Positions 15,277-24,214 are shown, numbered from the stretch's first letter. The stretch: 64,000 nucleotides of DNA from an uncultured Alphaproteobacteria bacterium (GCA_910576955.1 CAJTJB010000003.1:1-64000); one strand, 5' to 3'. A program made the numbers and translations. The notes: generated from the letters alone by a model not told the origin.

Positions 15277-17808
15277 TTATTTTTCCTCTTTAAAGAACAC
15301 GGCGTGGAAAAATCCGATAACAAACAAGCTTGCCGCCAAAGCAAATAATGCCAGAATCCGCGCAAAATCGCTCATTCCCGCCACGTCATATAAAAAGACT
15401 TTGGCAATCACAAAGTAAATCAGCACAAATGCCGGTTTTGCCATAGCTTTAATCCATTTCGCAGAAATGAGCCAGCAAATTCCCAGCAGCATCCACGCAA
15501 CCGAATAGGAAAAAATGTCGATGCTCGAGGCTCTCTTTGCAAATAAAAAGAAAGTTTTGCCATTTTGCAAGGGGATGGTTACCATCAGCGTCATAAAGTA
15601 AAAAGAGCAGACTAAAGCGCATTTGCTTAAAAAGCTCTTTTCGCTGCGGGCAATGCTGGCAAGCCAAATGAAAATTCCGAGCGGAACGGCAAACCCTGCT
15701 ATTGCCTCGCCAACATTGATGCCTCTGCCGGGTAATCCGAGCAATAATAACGCCAAACAGATAATGCCTAACCGCCAAAAACCGATGCCGCTCAAAACCG
15801 GACTGCCGCTTTTGCTTTTAACCACAAATCCGTAAGAGGCAATCAATAAATCTGTGATGACCGCATTCACCATAAAATCCGGCGTGTAAGAAAATGATGC
15901 CATGCTTCGTACGAAAAAGGCAAATATACAGCCGGAAAGGAGTATTGCCGAAGAGAAAAACATAACGCGCCGCGGCTCGCTTCGCGCCGGCATCATAAAC
16001 AGCGCGCTGCCAAAGCATAAAAGCGGGATAAGTCCATAGGTTAAAATGTTTGCTCCCGATACTGCATTAATGCTGATAGGCATACTCCAAACCGGTCCGA
16101 TGAACAGGAATAAAGCTAAATAAGAAATCGGCTTAAATTGCAGATAAACAAACCAGGCAAAGGACAAAATCCATCCTGTGAGCATATATTTGGCACGGCA
16201 CAGTTTGCCGAGTGCTGCAAACAGTAATACGCCGCTCGCAGCAATAATCGGCAAAATATCCGTTGTAAGCAGTTTGGAGAAAGCGATTGCCGTGATAATT
16301 GCTGCCGTTAAAATCGTTATCCCCGCCGCTTGCTGCATTTCTTCCGTATCAAGCTTAAAGCGGAACATAGGCAAAAGCAGCAACACGGCAGTAATAAGCC
16401 CAACAAACGTTTGTATATTGTCCAGCCGGAAGATATAGCAGTACACCGCATAAAACATCAGGGCAAAAATTCCGATATATCCGGCAAAGGCAGCTTTTCC
16501 TCGTATCCATAAAGAACAATAAACCGGCAACAGCGCCGCCGCCGCATAACCTGCAAACACCGGCAGATTTTTGGGTTGAGCGGGAAACATCCATATAACC
16601 AAACCGGCAATGACGCTTCCAGCCAAAAGTGGCAGATAATTTTTAATATCTTTAAACGAAAGAATGGCGAGCGCAACGGTCATCAGCCCGATAATTGCCC
16701 ATTCCATAATTCCGAACTGCATCCGGATAACATAGCCGAACCCGAAGAAAAAACAGCCGAGAACTGCCGGAATTTGCAATTTGATGTTTTGAGTCTGGCT
16801 TAAACGGGCGCTTGCGCGTAAAAATATTACGGTGATACCTGCCAAAAGAATCATTTGCCACAGGCTGACCAGTGAGTCATTCCCAAAAAACAGCCAGTAT
16901 AAGCCCCACAGATACAGCCCGCCGATAGCCAACCCCAGCAGCAAAATTGATGCCATCTCAACCGCCATCAAGGCAAATACGCCGGCAAAAATTAACATAT
17001 AAAGCGAGAAGAAACACGGAGAGGCTTGTTCTGCGCCAGCTAATGCGGGGGTTAAAAACGCGCCGAGCATGGTTAAAAGCGCAATCGGTTTGCCGCCGCG
17101 GAGAAGAGTCAGGATAACCGCCATTCCGGTCACCGCCAACATCCACACAAAAGACATTCCCTGTGAAGTAAAATGGTAAATTTCCGAAACCGCATATGCC
17201 GCAAAATATAATGTGGATAATCCGACTCCCATTAAGGATTGCCCGATTCGCTTGTGATTGGCTAAATCATTGCTGCCATAAATGCCGTATCCGGCAAAAG
17301 TCAGCACCATGCCAAACAATGTCATCAACGCAAAACGTACGCGAGGTCCTAAAATGCCGTGTTCAACAGAATAGCGGATAAGGTAAAAAGCGCCCAAAAT
17401 TGCTGCAAATCCGGCAATCCATACAATCAGGTTCTGCCCGAAAAAAGAAGCGGACGATTCCTGATAAGGCATCTTAACCGGCTGCTCGCGGCGGGTAACC
17501 GGCATTGCCGCAGGGTTAACCGCTGCGACCGGCTTGGCGGTAATATCCGCTGGCTTTTCGGCTTTTTTCTCTGTTGTCGCAGGGGCAGGGGATGTTTGCG
17601 GCTGGATAACCATACCATCCTTGCAGCCAATCTGCTTTTTAAGCTTGGCAATTTCTTCGGAAAGCTTGTCAATCTGCGCGCTTTTGTTGTTAAAATGCAA
17701 AACGTACAATAACCCAATGGCAATCCACTGGCTTAACTCCCAGCTACCCGTAAAGCTAATGATAAGGGTAAGAATAATAATGGTTAAAACTATCGAAAAT
17801 ATCATCAC
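15277..17808 (-). CDS. DUF2339 large polytopic membrane protein
   Basis: The 843-residue protein has one N-terminal span and then a short coiled coil (IDKLSEEIAKLKKQIG) at about 45-62. An Ala/Pro-rich linker at about 70-110 leads to more than 20 hydrophobic helices. This layout, together with SFFGQNLIVWIAGFAAILGAFYLIRYSVE at the start of the membrane block, is characteristic of DUF2339. Its function is unknown; a role in envelope or transport has only been inferred for the family. It converges with the YgjP-type gene, leaving 6 bp between the stops. Confidence 0.85.
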   Translation of the reverse strand: MMIFSIVLTIIILTLIISFTGSWELSQWIAIGLLYVLHFNNKSAQIDKLSEEIAKLKKQIGCKDGMVIQPQTSPAPATTEKKAEKPADITAKPVAAVNPAAMPVTRREQPVKMPYQESSASFFGQNLIVWIAGFAAILGAFYLIRYSVEHGILGPRVRFALMTLFGMVLTFAGYGIYGSNDLANHKRIGQSLMGVGLSTLYFAAYAVSEIYHFTSQGMSFVWMLAVTGMAVILTLLRGGKPIALLTMLGAFLTPALAGAEQASPCFFSLYMLIFAGVFALMAVEMASILLLGLAIGGLYLWGLYWLFFGNDSLVSLWQMILLAGITVIFLRASARLSQTQNIKLQIPAVLGCFFFGFGYVIRMQFGIMEWAIIGLMTVALAILSFKDIKNYLPLLAGSVIAGLVIWMFPAQPKNLPVFAGYAAAALLPVYCSLWIRGKAAFAGYIGIFALMFYAVYCYIFRLDNIQTFVGLITAVLLLLPMFRFKLDTEEMQQAAGITILTAAIITAIAFSKLLTTDILPIIAASGVLLFAALGKLCRAKYMLTGWILSFAWFVYLQFKPISYLALFLFIGPVWSMPISINAVSGANILTYGLIPLLCFGSALFMMPARSEPRRVMFFSSAILLSGCIFAFFVRSMASFSYTPDFMVNAVITDLLIASYGFVVKSKSGSPVLSGIGFWRLGIICLALLLLGLPGRGINVGEAIAGFAVPLGIFIWLASIARSEKSFLSKCALVCSFYFMTLMVTIPLQNGKTFFLFAKRASSIDIFSYSVAWMLLGICWLISAKWIKAMAKPAFVLIYFVIAKVFLYDVAGMSDFARILALFALAASLFVIGFFHAVFFKEEK

Positions 17809-17884
17809 GTCCTCCGTTCTTTAGTCTGAATAATAATAAGTTAATCCCCACAGCTCTCTTTCGCTAAAAATGCGGAATATTGCG

Positions 17885-17966
17885 AGTGAGCCCGAAATGT
17901 CCTCCAAAGGAGGGGAGCGTAGTTAAACCTACGTGACCCGACTGAAGAGAGGCTTCCATTTCGGAG
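17885..17966. other. Structured palindromic intergenic element
   Basis: An outer inverted repeat CCGAAATG (17892-17899) / CATTTCGG (17957-17964) encloses two further hairpins. These are CCTCC-AAA-GGAGG (17901-17913) and CGTAG/CTACG (17918-17933). The whole could fold as a three-way or multi-stem structure on either strand. It may be a small RNA, a mobile palindromic repeat or a terminator complex. No second copy was noticed in the window. Confidence 0.4.
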
Positions 17967-17989
17967 TTCAATCACAAAATTACACATTT

Positions 17990-18451
17990 TTATAGGCCGT
18001 TGGATTCTTTCGTCGGCTGCATCGGCATATACCCCACGCCGCCGAAATATTTTTCCATAAAGGTTTCGTCCGTACCCATCACCGGCGTTTCATCGGTGCA
18101 AAGCACAATCTCGCGTCCGCTGTCTTTGTCAATCTGCACCACGCGCTCAACCTTGCCGTCAAGGTTGAATTCAATCGCCACAATGTTGCGCTCCAGTTCT
18201 TCGGGCTCAAAGAAAGCCATCCGCTTCATTGTCGAGTTCATATAAATCCACGTTTTGTGGTCAAGGCTCGAAACCGCGCTCGGCGAGCCCATAATTTTGC
18301 GCACATCGCTTTGCGTCATCCCTTGCTTGATGGCTAAAATATCTTCTTTGGAGGGCATATTCCCCTCTGTCTGGTTGAAATAGTCAGTCGAGCAGGCTCC
18401 CAAAAGCAAAATGCCGGCAAGAGTCGAAAAAAGCATATTGTGTGTTGACAT
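17990..18451 (-). CDS. bamE: BamE/SmpA-family outer membrane lipoprotein
   Basis: The lipoprotein signal ends in GILLLGACS (lipobox LLGAC). The mature part has the BamE fold signature DILAIKQGMTQSDVRKIMGSPS followed by KTWIYMNS. BamE is an accessory lipoprotein of the BAM complex, which inserts beta-barrel proteins into the outer membrane. The start at 18451 follows AAGGAT; an upstream ATG at 18502 would add 17 residues without a ribosome site. In many alphaproteobacteria bamE is divergent from yceD, as here. The C-terminal 60 residues are longer than in E. coli BamE. Confidence 0.88.
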   Translation of the reverse strand: MSTHNMLFSTLAGILLLGACSTDYFNQTEGNMPSKEDILAIKQGMTQSDVRKIMGSPSAVSSLDHKTWIYMNSTMKRMAFFEPEELERNIVAIEFNLDGKVERVVQIDKDSGREIVLCTDETPVMGTDETFMEKYFGGVGYMPMQPTKESNGL

Positions 18452-18512
18452 CTTCAAATCCTTACAATTATTATTAAATAGATATATAGTCCTATAACAC
18501 AAGGAAAAAAGA

Positions 18513-19025
18513 ATGCAAAAAGAATTTTCTTATCCCCTGCAAATAGATGAATTGGGGCAGGGGGAACAAACCTACAAATTAAGGGCAGATAAGGAGCAGC
18601 TGCAAACGCTTGCGGAAATTCTGCAAGTTCCGGCTGTGAATAGTTTTGGCGCAAATATCGGGCTGAAGTTTCAAAAAAAGCGCGGACTGCTTGAGGTCTA
18701 CGGCACAGTCAAGGCAAATCTCGGGCTGATAAGCGTTATCTCGCTCGAGCCGTTTGATAAGGATTATACCGCCGAATTTAAGCTGACGTTTGATACCAAC
18801 GCAACCTATGAAGATGTTTACGGCGAGGATGATGATATAGAAGACGATGTCCCCGATATAGTTTATGACGGCAGGATAGACTTGGGCGACATCGCGATAG
18901 AGCAGATAGCGCTGGTGATGGAAGACCATCCGCGTAAAGAGGGCGAAGAGTTTAACGCCGTCATAGAAGATAACGAACCGATAAAAAACAATCCGTTCGC
19001 CGCGCTGGCAAAGCTGAAGAAATAA
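18513..19025 (+). CDS. YceD family protein (DUF177)
   Basis: The 170-residue acidic protein shows the DUF177 layout. It has an N-terminal beta region (FSYPLQIDEL), a central domain with LEVYGTVKANLGLISVISLEPFD (the conserved C-x-R-x-L-x-P-x-x region, here without the cysteine), then an acidic loop EDDDIEDD and DLGDIAIEQIALVM-HPRKEG. YceD usually sits just before rpmF and is linked to rRNA or ribosome metabolism. Here an unrelated antisense gene has come between the two. It starts at an ATG behind AAGGAAAA. Confidence 0.88.
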   Translation: MQKEFSYPLQIDELGQGEQTYKLRADKEQLQTLAEILQVPAVNSFGANIGLKFQKKRGLLEVYGTVKANLGLISVISLEPFDKDYTAEFKLTFDTNATYEDVYGEDDDIEDDVPDIVYDGRIDLGDIAIEQIALVMEDHPRKEGEEFNAVIEDNEPIKNNPFAALAKLKK

Positions 19026-19063
19026 CTGCTAAAAAAAGGAGCTTAAAAACACTCCTCTAATAT

Positions 19064-19540
19064 CTATAAAACTTTGCCGTTTTTAAATTTTGACTTTATA
19101 AGGGAAAAAACTTCTTGCTGTTCTTGAGGTAATTTCGGACTTGGATAAGACATTTCTTTAACGCGGTCTTCGTAGGCCAAAGCATACATACTTGCCCGAA
19201 AATAATATTCTTTTTTAAGCTGTTCAACATCGTCTTTGATGTAATCTTTGTCCAAACAAGCTTCACCTCTGTAAGTTTGCACACAAGCTAAAATTCTGTC
19301 AGCCTCCTCCTTGTTTTCGGAATGTATAGTCAAATGTAAATCTTCATGATCACGCGAATTGGTGATTGTGAAAGTTTGGTCTTTATATTCTGCCTCATAA
19401 CCGTTAAGCGGGAAAATAACTTTTTTCGTTCCTCTGCTTGTTTCAGTCATATCATTCAGGGTACACAAATTCCCTTTTCCCTTGTAAAGGCAGTTTCTGA
19501 ATTCTTCCCGACGTTTTGCTAAAGTTTCTAAAGTGGACAT
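19064..19540 (-). CDS. Hypothetical protein between yceD and rpmF
   Basis: This 158-residue protein is of unknown family. It is hydrophilic, with an N-terminal helix (LETLAKRREEFRNCLYKG), a beta-rich middle (YEAEYKDQTFTITNSRDHEDLHLTIHS) and helical charged stretches afterwards. There is no signal or membrane segment. It is transcribed against the yceD-rpmF direction and is the only gene breaking that otherwise conserved pair, so it is probably a later insertion. The ATG at 19540 has a GGAGGA ribosome site 8 bp upstream. Confidence 0.7.
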   Translation of the reverse strand: MSTLETLAKRREEFRNCLYKGKGNLCTLNDMTETSRGTKKVIFPLNGYEAEYKDQTFTITNSRDHEDLHLTIHSENKEEADRILACVQTYRGEACLDKDYIKDDVEQLKKEYYFRASMYALAYEDRVKEMSYPSPKLPQEQQEVFSLIKSKFKNGKVL

Positions 19541-19767
19541 ATTTTATCCTCCAAATATCTATAAACACATAATAACATTATTCCAATATGATGTCAAATA
19601 TTTTATCTTAAAAAAATAGCTTTCTAAAATAAAACATAAAAATCAAAAAAAACTCTTGCCAAATACATTTTTTTTATATAAAAGCGTATTCAGCAGCTCC
19701 CGCTATGCTCCAAAAGGGCGGTGCAGGGGCAATTTGTGTCAAATAATTTTAGATAAGAGTTAAAGAA

Positions 19768-19968
19768 ATGGCTACACCTAAGAAAAAAACATCGCAATCC
19801 CGTCGCAATATGCGCCGTTCTCATGATGCGTTAACGCCTAATGCTTATCATGAGTGCCCGAACTGCGGCGAATTGAAACGCCCTCATAACGTTTGCCCGA
19901 AATGCGGACAATATGATGGTAAAGAAGTTGTTGCTCAAAAGGCAAATAACGAACAGTCTGAAGACTAA
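19768..19968 (+). CDS. rpmF: 50S ribosomal protein L32
   Basis: The 66-residue protein has the L32 start MATPKKKTSQSRRNMRRSHDAL and a zinc ribbon CPNCGELKRPHNVCPKC formed by two CxxC pairs (the zinc-binding version). The C-terminal tail is acidic and lineage-specific. It is the first gene of rpmF-plsX-fabH, an order shared with many bacteria. It couples ribosome and lipid synthesis genes. Confidence 0.97.
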   Translation: MATPKKKTSQSRRNMRRSHDALTPNAYHECPNCGELKRPHNVCPKCGQYDGKEVVAQKANNEQSED

Positions 19969-19988
19969 TTTAAATTTATTTTATTTTT

Positions 19989-21053
19989 ATGGAGCAGGTT
20001 TTGTCTGATAATAATCTGGTCATATCAATAGATGCTATGGGGGGGGATAATTCCCCCAAAGTAGTAATAGAGGGTTTGGCTCTCGCCCATAAAAGAAATC
20101 CGGACATCCGTTTTTTAGTCTATGGCGACGAGGGAAAAGTCAACAAAGAGATGGAGAAGTTTCCTAATCTCAAAGACGTGTGTCAGGTTTTTCATACAGA
20201 GGAATTTGTTCACAATGAAGATAAGCCGTCGCACGTGATCCGTAACCGTGCCACAAGTATGTATCAAGCTGTTGAAGCTGTGAAAACCGGCAAGGCGCAG
20301 GCGGTTGTTTCCGCCGGCAACACGGGCGCGCTGATGGCAATCTCCAAACTGCTCTTAAAAACAATTCAAAAGATTCACCGTCCGGCGATAATCAGCATTA
20401 TGCCGCACCAAAACGGGCGTTACGTTATGCTTGATTTGGGCGCAAATACCGAATGCGACGGCATCAATCTGGCAGAGTTTGCGATTATGGGCAATATCTT
20501 TGCCAAATATGCGCTGGGGATAGAACGCCCCCGAGTCGCGCTGATGAATATCGGAGCGGAAGAAATGAAAGGCAAAGGCGAGATTCACGTTGCCGCCAAC
20601 ATTATCAAACACGCGCACTTAAACTTGAATTTTATCGGCTATATTGAACCGCACGAAATCCCCAAGGACAAGGCGGATGTGGTTGTTGCGGACGGATTCT
20701 CCGGCAATATTGCCTTAAAGTCGGTTGAGGGAACGTGCCACCTGATTATGCGCCTAATCAAAACCAGCGTTAAGCAGTCGTTTTTTGCAAAACTCGGCTT
20801 GCCGTTTATGCTGGGCGCAATGCGCAAACTGAAAAAGACGATGGACCCGAGGCTTTATAACGGCGCTATGTTTGTAGGGCTGAACGGCTTGTCGGTAAAA
20901 AGCCACGGCGGCACAGACGCATTCGGCTTTTCAATTGCGGTGGAAAATGCCGCGCGTTTGGTCAGAAAAGATTTTGTCGGCTCAATCCGCCGCGAACTTG
21001 AAGACATTGATTTAGATGAACTATCACAGGAAGCTTGCTATGAAGTGTACTAG
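19989..21053 (+). CDS. plsX: Phosphate acyltransferase PlsX
   Basis: PlsX converts acyl-ACP to acyl-phosphate, the donor for PlsY in glycerophospholipid synthesis, at the inner face of the membrane. The 354-residue sequence shows ISIDAMGGDNSP near the N-terminus, VVSAGNTGALM, LDLGAN, VADGFSGN and the C-terminal GLSVKSHGG. All are family hallmarks. The ATG at 19989 lacks a clear Shine-Dalgarno site. A TTG four codons later has GGAG upstream and is an alternative start. The end overlaps fabH by 14 bp. Confidence 0.95.
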   Translation: MEQVLSDNNLVISIDAMGGDNSPKVVIEGLALAHKRNPDIRFLVYGDEGKVNKEMEKFPNLKDVCQVFHTEEFVHNEDKPSHVIRNRATSMYQAVEAVKTGKAQAVVSAGNTGALMAISKLLLKTIQKIHRPAIISIMPHQNGRYVMLDLGANTECDGINLAEFAIMGNIFAKYALGIERPRVALMNIGAEEMKGKGEIHVAANIIKHAHLNLNFIGYIEPHEIPKDKADVVVADGFSGNIALKSVEGTCHLIMRLIKTSVKQSFFAKLGLPFMLGAMRKLKKTMDPRLYNGAMFVGLNGLSVKSHGGTDAFGFSIAVENAARLVRKDFVGSIRRELEDIDLDELSQEACYEVY

Positions 21054-22020
21054 AACAGAAATTATCGGCTGCGGGCATTATCTGCCGGCAAAAGTGCTGA
21101 CAAATGACGATTTATCCAAAATTGTGGATACCAATGACGAATGGATAAGCACCCGTACGGGGATTCGCTCCCGTCATATCGTGGCAGAAAACGAATTGAC
21201 GTCTGATATGGCGCTCAAAGCCGTTAATCAGGCAATGGCAAACGCCGGCGTAACGGCTGAAGATTTGGACATTGTGGTTGTTGCCACCTTAACGCCGGAC
21301 TATACGACTCCGTCCGTTGCCGCAAGAATTGCCGGCAAGCTGGGCGTAAAACAAGGCACGCCAGCGTTTGATTTGGGCGCTGCTTGTTCCGGATTCGTCT
21401 ATGCGATGACAATGGTTGATAATATGATTCGCCTGGGTCAAGTCAAAACTGCTGCCGTTATCGGCGTGGAAAGCCTTTCCAAACTGGTTGACTGGACAGA
21501 CCGCAACACCTGCGTTTTGTTTGGCGATGGTGCTGGCGCGGTAATCGTTCGGGCAACGGAAGGCGAGGGAACGGCAAAAGACCGCGGCGTTTTGGCAACC
21601 AAAATTTATGCCGACGGCACCCAATTTGACAATTTGGCGACTGATGGCGGCGTTTCCGCAACCAGAACCGCCGGTTATGTTCATATGAACGGCAAAGAAG
21701 TCTTTAAGTTTGCTGTTGGAGCAATGTGCGAAGCTTCAAACGCAGTGTTGGAACAGGCAGGCGCTACTGCCGAAGAGATTGATTGGTTGTTGCCGCATCA
21801 GGCTAACATCCGCATCATCTCAAGCGTCGGGCAGAAGTTGAACGTTCCGGACGGCAAAGTTATCGTCACCGTCGACCATCACGGCAATACATCTGCGGCG
21901 TCGATTCCTTTGGCATTGTCCGAGTCGGTCAATGGCGGAAAAATCAAAAAAGGCGATTTGGTGTTGATTCCGGCAATGGGCGCGGGTTTCACCTGGGGTG
22001 GTTTGCTCGTCAGAATGTAA
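21040..22020 (+). CDS. fabH: 3-oxoacyl-ACP synthase III
   Basis: FabH starts fatty acid synthesis by condensing acetyl-CoA with malonyl-ACP. The catalytic triad is visible: Cys116 in LGAACSGFVYA, His in LLPHQANIRI and Asn in DHHGNTSAAS. Motif WISTRTGIRSRHI near residue 30 is also typical. The 326-residue frame starts at MKCTRTEI at 21040, behind AGGAAG. A longer frame from 21016 overlaps plsX further without support. It is translationally coupled to plsX. Confidence 0.96.
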   Translation: MKCTRTEIIGCGHYLPAKVLTNDDLSKIVDTNDEWISTRTGIRSRHIVAENELTSDMALKAVNQAMANAGVTAEDLDIVVVATLTPDYTTPSVAARIAGKLGVKQGTPAFDLGAACSGFVYAMTMVDNMIRLGQVKTAAVIGVESLSKLVDWTDRNTCVLFGDGAGAVIVRATEGEGTAKDRGVLATKIYADGTQFDNLATDGGVSATRTAGYVHMNGKEVFKFAVGAMCEASNAVLEQAGATAEEIDWLLPHQANIRIISSVGQKLNVPDGKVIVTVDHHGNTSAASIPLALSESVNGGKIKKGDLVLIPAMGAGFTWGGLLVRM

Positions 22021-22046
22021 AACATCTGCATAATTTAAGAGAAGTA

Positions 22047-22074
22047 TTGAATTGTACTTTTTAAGGGTTATGCT
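22047..22074 (+). promoter_or_regulatory. Probable promoter of ihfA
   Basis: TTGAAT at 22047-22052 and TATGCT at 22069-22074 are 16 bp apart. They lie about 40 bp before the ihfA ATG. Confidence 0.4.
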
Positions 22075-22115
22075 CTAAATAGAACGACAATATATATTTT
22101 TAGGAAAGGTATAAA

Positions 22116-22412
22116 ATGACAACAGTTACTCGTGCCGATATTGCAGAAAGCATTTGCGAAGAGATTGGCTTATCCCGCAAAGATGCCGGAGATATTTTGG
22201 ATATGGTGATTGATGAAATTAAAGGGGAAATGGTCGCCGGTCGCGATGTTAAAATCTCGACATTCGGTTCGTTTTTGTTAAAGCGCAAAAACGCCCGTAT
22301 CGGACGCAACCCGAAAACCGGCGTAGAGGCGGAAATCACCCCGCGTACGGTAATTTCTTTCCGTCCGTCTAACAGCTTGAAAAATGCTGTTAACAAAAAA
22401 GCTGATAACTAA
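22116..22412 (+). CDS. ihfA: Integration host factor alpha subunit
   Basis: The 98-residue DNA-bending protein matches IhfA rather than HU. It has TRADIAESICEEIGLSRKDAGDILD at the N-terminus, the core VKISTFGSFLLKRKNARIGRNPKTG with the intercalating proline in RNPKTG, and the C-terminal ISFRPSNSLKNAVN. IHF sharply bends DNA in replication, recombination and transcription, and serine or tyrosine invertase switches often depend on it or on Fis. The start is supported by AGGAAAGG. It is followed by its own terminator and then the merR-type gene, a common alphaproteobacterial pairing. Confidence 0.95.
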   Translation: MTTVTRADIAESICEEIGLSRKDAGDILDMVIDEIKGEMVAGRDVKISTFGSFLLKRKNARIGRNPKTGVEAEITPRTVISFRPSNSLKNAVNKKADN

Positions 22413-22435
22413 TCAGCAGCAAGAGTTAGATAAAG

Positions 22436-22463
22436 GGCGGTTTAAAAAATAACCGCCTTTTTT
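22436..22463 (+). terminator. Rho-independent terminator of ihfA
   Basis: GGCGGTT (22436-22442) pairs with AACCGCC (22451-22457), followed by T6. Confidence 0.85.
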
Positions 22464-22479
22464 AAATTAGGAGGGGCGT

Positions 22480-22884
22480 ATGGGCGTCAATAAATCAAAA
22501 TCAGCATTCAGGAGCATCGCCGAAGTGACGGAAGATTTGGGCATTGCCCCGCACGTCTTGCGTTTTTGGGAAACGAAGTTTACGCAGATAAAACCGATGA
22601 AAACCAAAAGTTCCCGCCGTTATTACCGCCCCGATGATGTTGAGCTGCTGGCGCTGATAAAAGAATTGTTATATAATCGCCGCTACACGATTGAGGGCGT
22701 GCAAAAACTCTTTAAAAACCGCACATTAAAAGATATTTTAGGCACGGAAATTCAAAAAGACTTTTTTGAAGAAGACGAGCCGGAAACGCCGGCATCAAAT
22801 GAGCCGCTGATTGCCGCGGTGCAAAATGCGGTCAACAGCTTAAATGAAGTCAAGTCCGAGCTTTTGGCTCTGGCAAACGCATAA
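22480..22884 (+). CDS. MerR-family transcriptional regulator
   Basis: The 134-residue protein has an N-terminal winged helix-turn-helix of the MerR type: SIAEVTEDLGIAPHVLRFWETKF, then SSRRYYRPDDVELLALIKELLY and YTIEGVQKLFK. The C-terminal region (NEPLIAAVQNAVNSLNEVKSELLALA) is a short dimerisation coiled coil without cysteine ligands, so it is not a metal sensor of the classic kind. Its location right after ihfA is conserved in alphaproteobacteria, but its targets are unknown. Confidence 0.9.
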   Translation: MGVNKSKSAFRSIAEVTEDLGIAPHVLRFWETKFTQIKPMKTKSSRRYYRPDDVELLALIKELLYNRRYTIEGVQKLFKNRTLKDILGTEIQKDFFEEDEPETPASNEPLIAAVQNAVNSLNEVKSELLALANA

Positions 22885-22893
22885 GGAATAAAG

Positions 22894-23103
22894 ATGTCAG
22901 ATACCGAACAGCGTTTTATCAATATTGAAATGGCTCTCTCAAACCTTGAGAGGATGGTGGAGGACTTAAACGAAGTCATCATTCGGCAGGGCAGGGATAT
23001 CGCATTTTTGCAAAAGCAAAACCGCTACTTAACCGAAGCCTTGCGCAACACGCAAAGCACCGTCAAACCCGAGGAAGAAGAAACCCCTCCGCCGCATTAT
23101 TAA
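22894..23103 (+). CDS. slyX: SlyX family protein
   Basis: This 69-residue protein is an almost complete coiled coil. MALSNLERMVEDLNEVIIRQGRDIAFLQKQNRYLTEAL matches the SlyX pattern and is followed by a Pro-rich PPPHY tail, also typical of the family. The role is unknown. It begins 9 bp after the MerR stop with GGAATAAAG upstream, so it is co-transcribed. Confidence 0.85.
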   Translation: MSDTEQRFINIEMALSNLERMVEDLNEVIIRQGRDIAFLQKQNRYLTEALRNTQSTVKPEEEETPPPHY

Positions 23104-23126
23104 CAGCGAAAGGGGCAGGCGAAAGT

Positions 23127-23981
23127 CTATCGGGAATTATCTTTAGTATTGCAAGCGATATATTGTGTACTGGCTTGATGTTTATTCTCATCGGTAGTAC
23201 TTTGTTTATGAGTAACAGATTCGGGACGCTCGGCAATCTTCTTTTGCAGCCGCATATCCTGTGAACGAGCTTTCGGTGAAGACTGAATTTCTCCTCGCTG
23301 TTCGGCTAAACAATCCTTAACATCTTGCTTCACCAAAGCAATCACATTATCAACATCTCGTCCGACATTGAGCGCATCAGACCGACTTTTTTCAATATCT
23401 TGCGCGAGCTTATCCGCGCCCAGCGCTTCAGCGCCTTGCCGTGCTAATGTTGTTGCGTTCTGCGCGACATACTCTCCGGCATTGCTCCATCCGCCCATCT
23501 CGTTAAACTGTTGGACTTCTTCTTTGATTTTTGCATCAACGTCTTTAATTTTTGCATCAACATATTTTCCAGCTCCGACAATATCCTTGCGGTTGGCTTC
23601 AATATTTTTCGCTAGCTCATCAGCGCCCAGTGCCTCCGCACCTTGTCGTGCTAATGTTGTTGCGTTTTGCGCGACATACTCTCCGGCATTGCTCCATCCG
23701 CCCATCTCGTTAAATTGCTGTACTTCTTCTTTAATTTTTGCATCAACATATTTTCCAGCCCCGACAATATCCTTGCGGTTGGCTTCAATATCTTGCGCGA
23801 GCTTATCCTCACCAAGAGCCTCCGCACCTTGCCGTGCTAATGTTGTTGCGTTCTGTGCGACATACTCTCCGGCATTGCTCCATCCGCCCATCTCGTTAAA
23901 CTGTTGGACTTCTTCTTTCAATTTCGCCTTAACTTTTTTATAAAGTTTAACCAGCATTCCGTCTTCTTCTTTACTGCTCAT
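23127..23981 (-). CDS. Orphan protein with three near-identical 62-residue repeats
   Basis: The 284-residue soluble protein starts at 23981 behind AAAGGA. A longer frame from 24056 adds a hydrophobic stretch with no support. Residues about 25-215 are three tandem copies of a 62-residue unit: KEEVQQFNEMGGWSNAGEYVA, then QNATTLARQGAEALG, then a variable helix and NRKDIVGAGKYVDAK. The second copy has a 7-residue extra IKDVDAK. The amphipathic helices suggest an LEA-like or apolipoprotein-like fold. The C-terminal third is hydrophilic and Gln/Ser-rich. No family is recognised. It is convergent with slyX. Confidence 0.75.
   Translation of the reverse strand: MSSKEEDGMLVKLYKKVKAKLKEEVQQFNEMGGWSNAGEYVAQNATTLARQGAEALGEDKLAQDIEANRKDIVGAGKYVDAKIKEEVQQFNEMGGWSNAGEYVAQNATTLARQGAEALGADELAKNIEANRKDIVGAGKYVDAKIKDVDAKIKEEVQQFNEMGGWSNAGEYVAQNATTLARQGAEALGADKLAQDIEKSRSDALNVGRDVDNVIALVKQDVKDCLAEQRGEIQSSPKARSQDMRLQKKIAERPESVTHKQSTTDENKHQASTQYIACNTKDNSR
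23374..23930. repeat. Three tandem DNA repeats, about 186 bp each
   Basis: Equivalent points of the repeats lie at 23398, 23605 and 23791, giving offsets of 207 and 186 bp. The difference of 21 bp is the 7-codon insertion. Identity is high, so recent duplication or gene conversion is likely. Confidence 0.8.
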
Positions 23982-24214
23982 AATCGTATCCTTTCTAATA
24001 AGTGTGCTATAAAATATTGTACGTTTAAAAACAGCAAATATGAAACAAATTAACACATTGATTTTACAAGAAATAAAAAACTTGACTATTGCTCTAAAAA
24101 ACGTACCTATTTTTTAAGCAATACCGCTATTCACAAAAATTGTATTACTCCGCAATAATCCTTTACAAATTAGGCATAATAAAGCTAAACTATTCTGTAA
24201 ATAAGGATAGGAAA

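Noticed and set aside
23374..23930. Tandem repeats as a CRISPR array
   Set aside because: Units are about 186 bp, coding and contiguous, without short repeats and unique spacers. No cas genes are present.
23368..23943. 191-residue repetitive plus-strand frame
   Set aside because: It is the antisense of the three-repeat orphan; the Ala/Ser/Pro-rich product is a mirror of its repeats, and it has no ribosome site.
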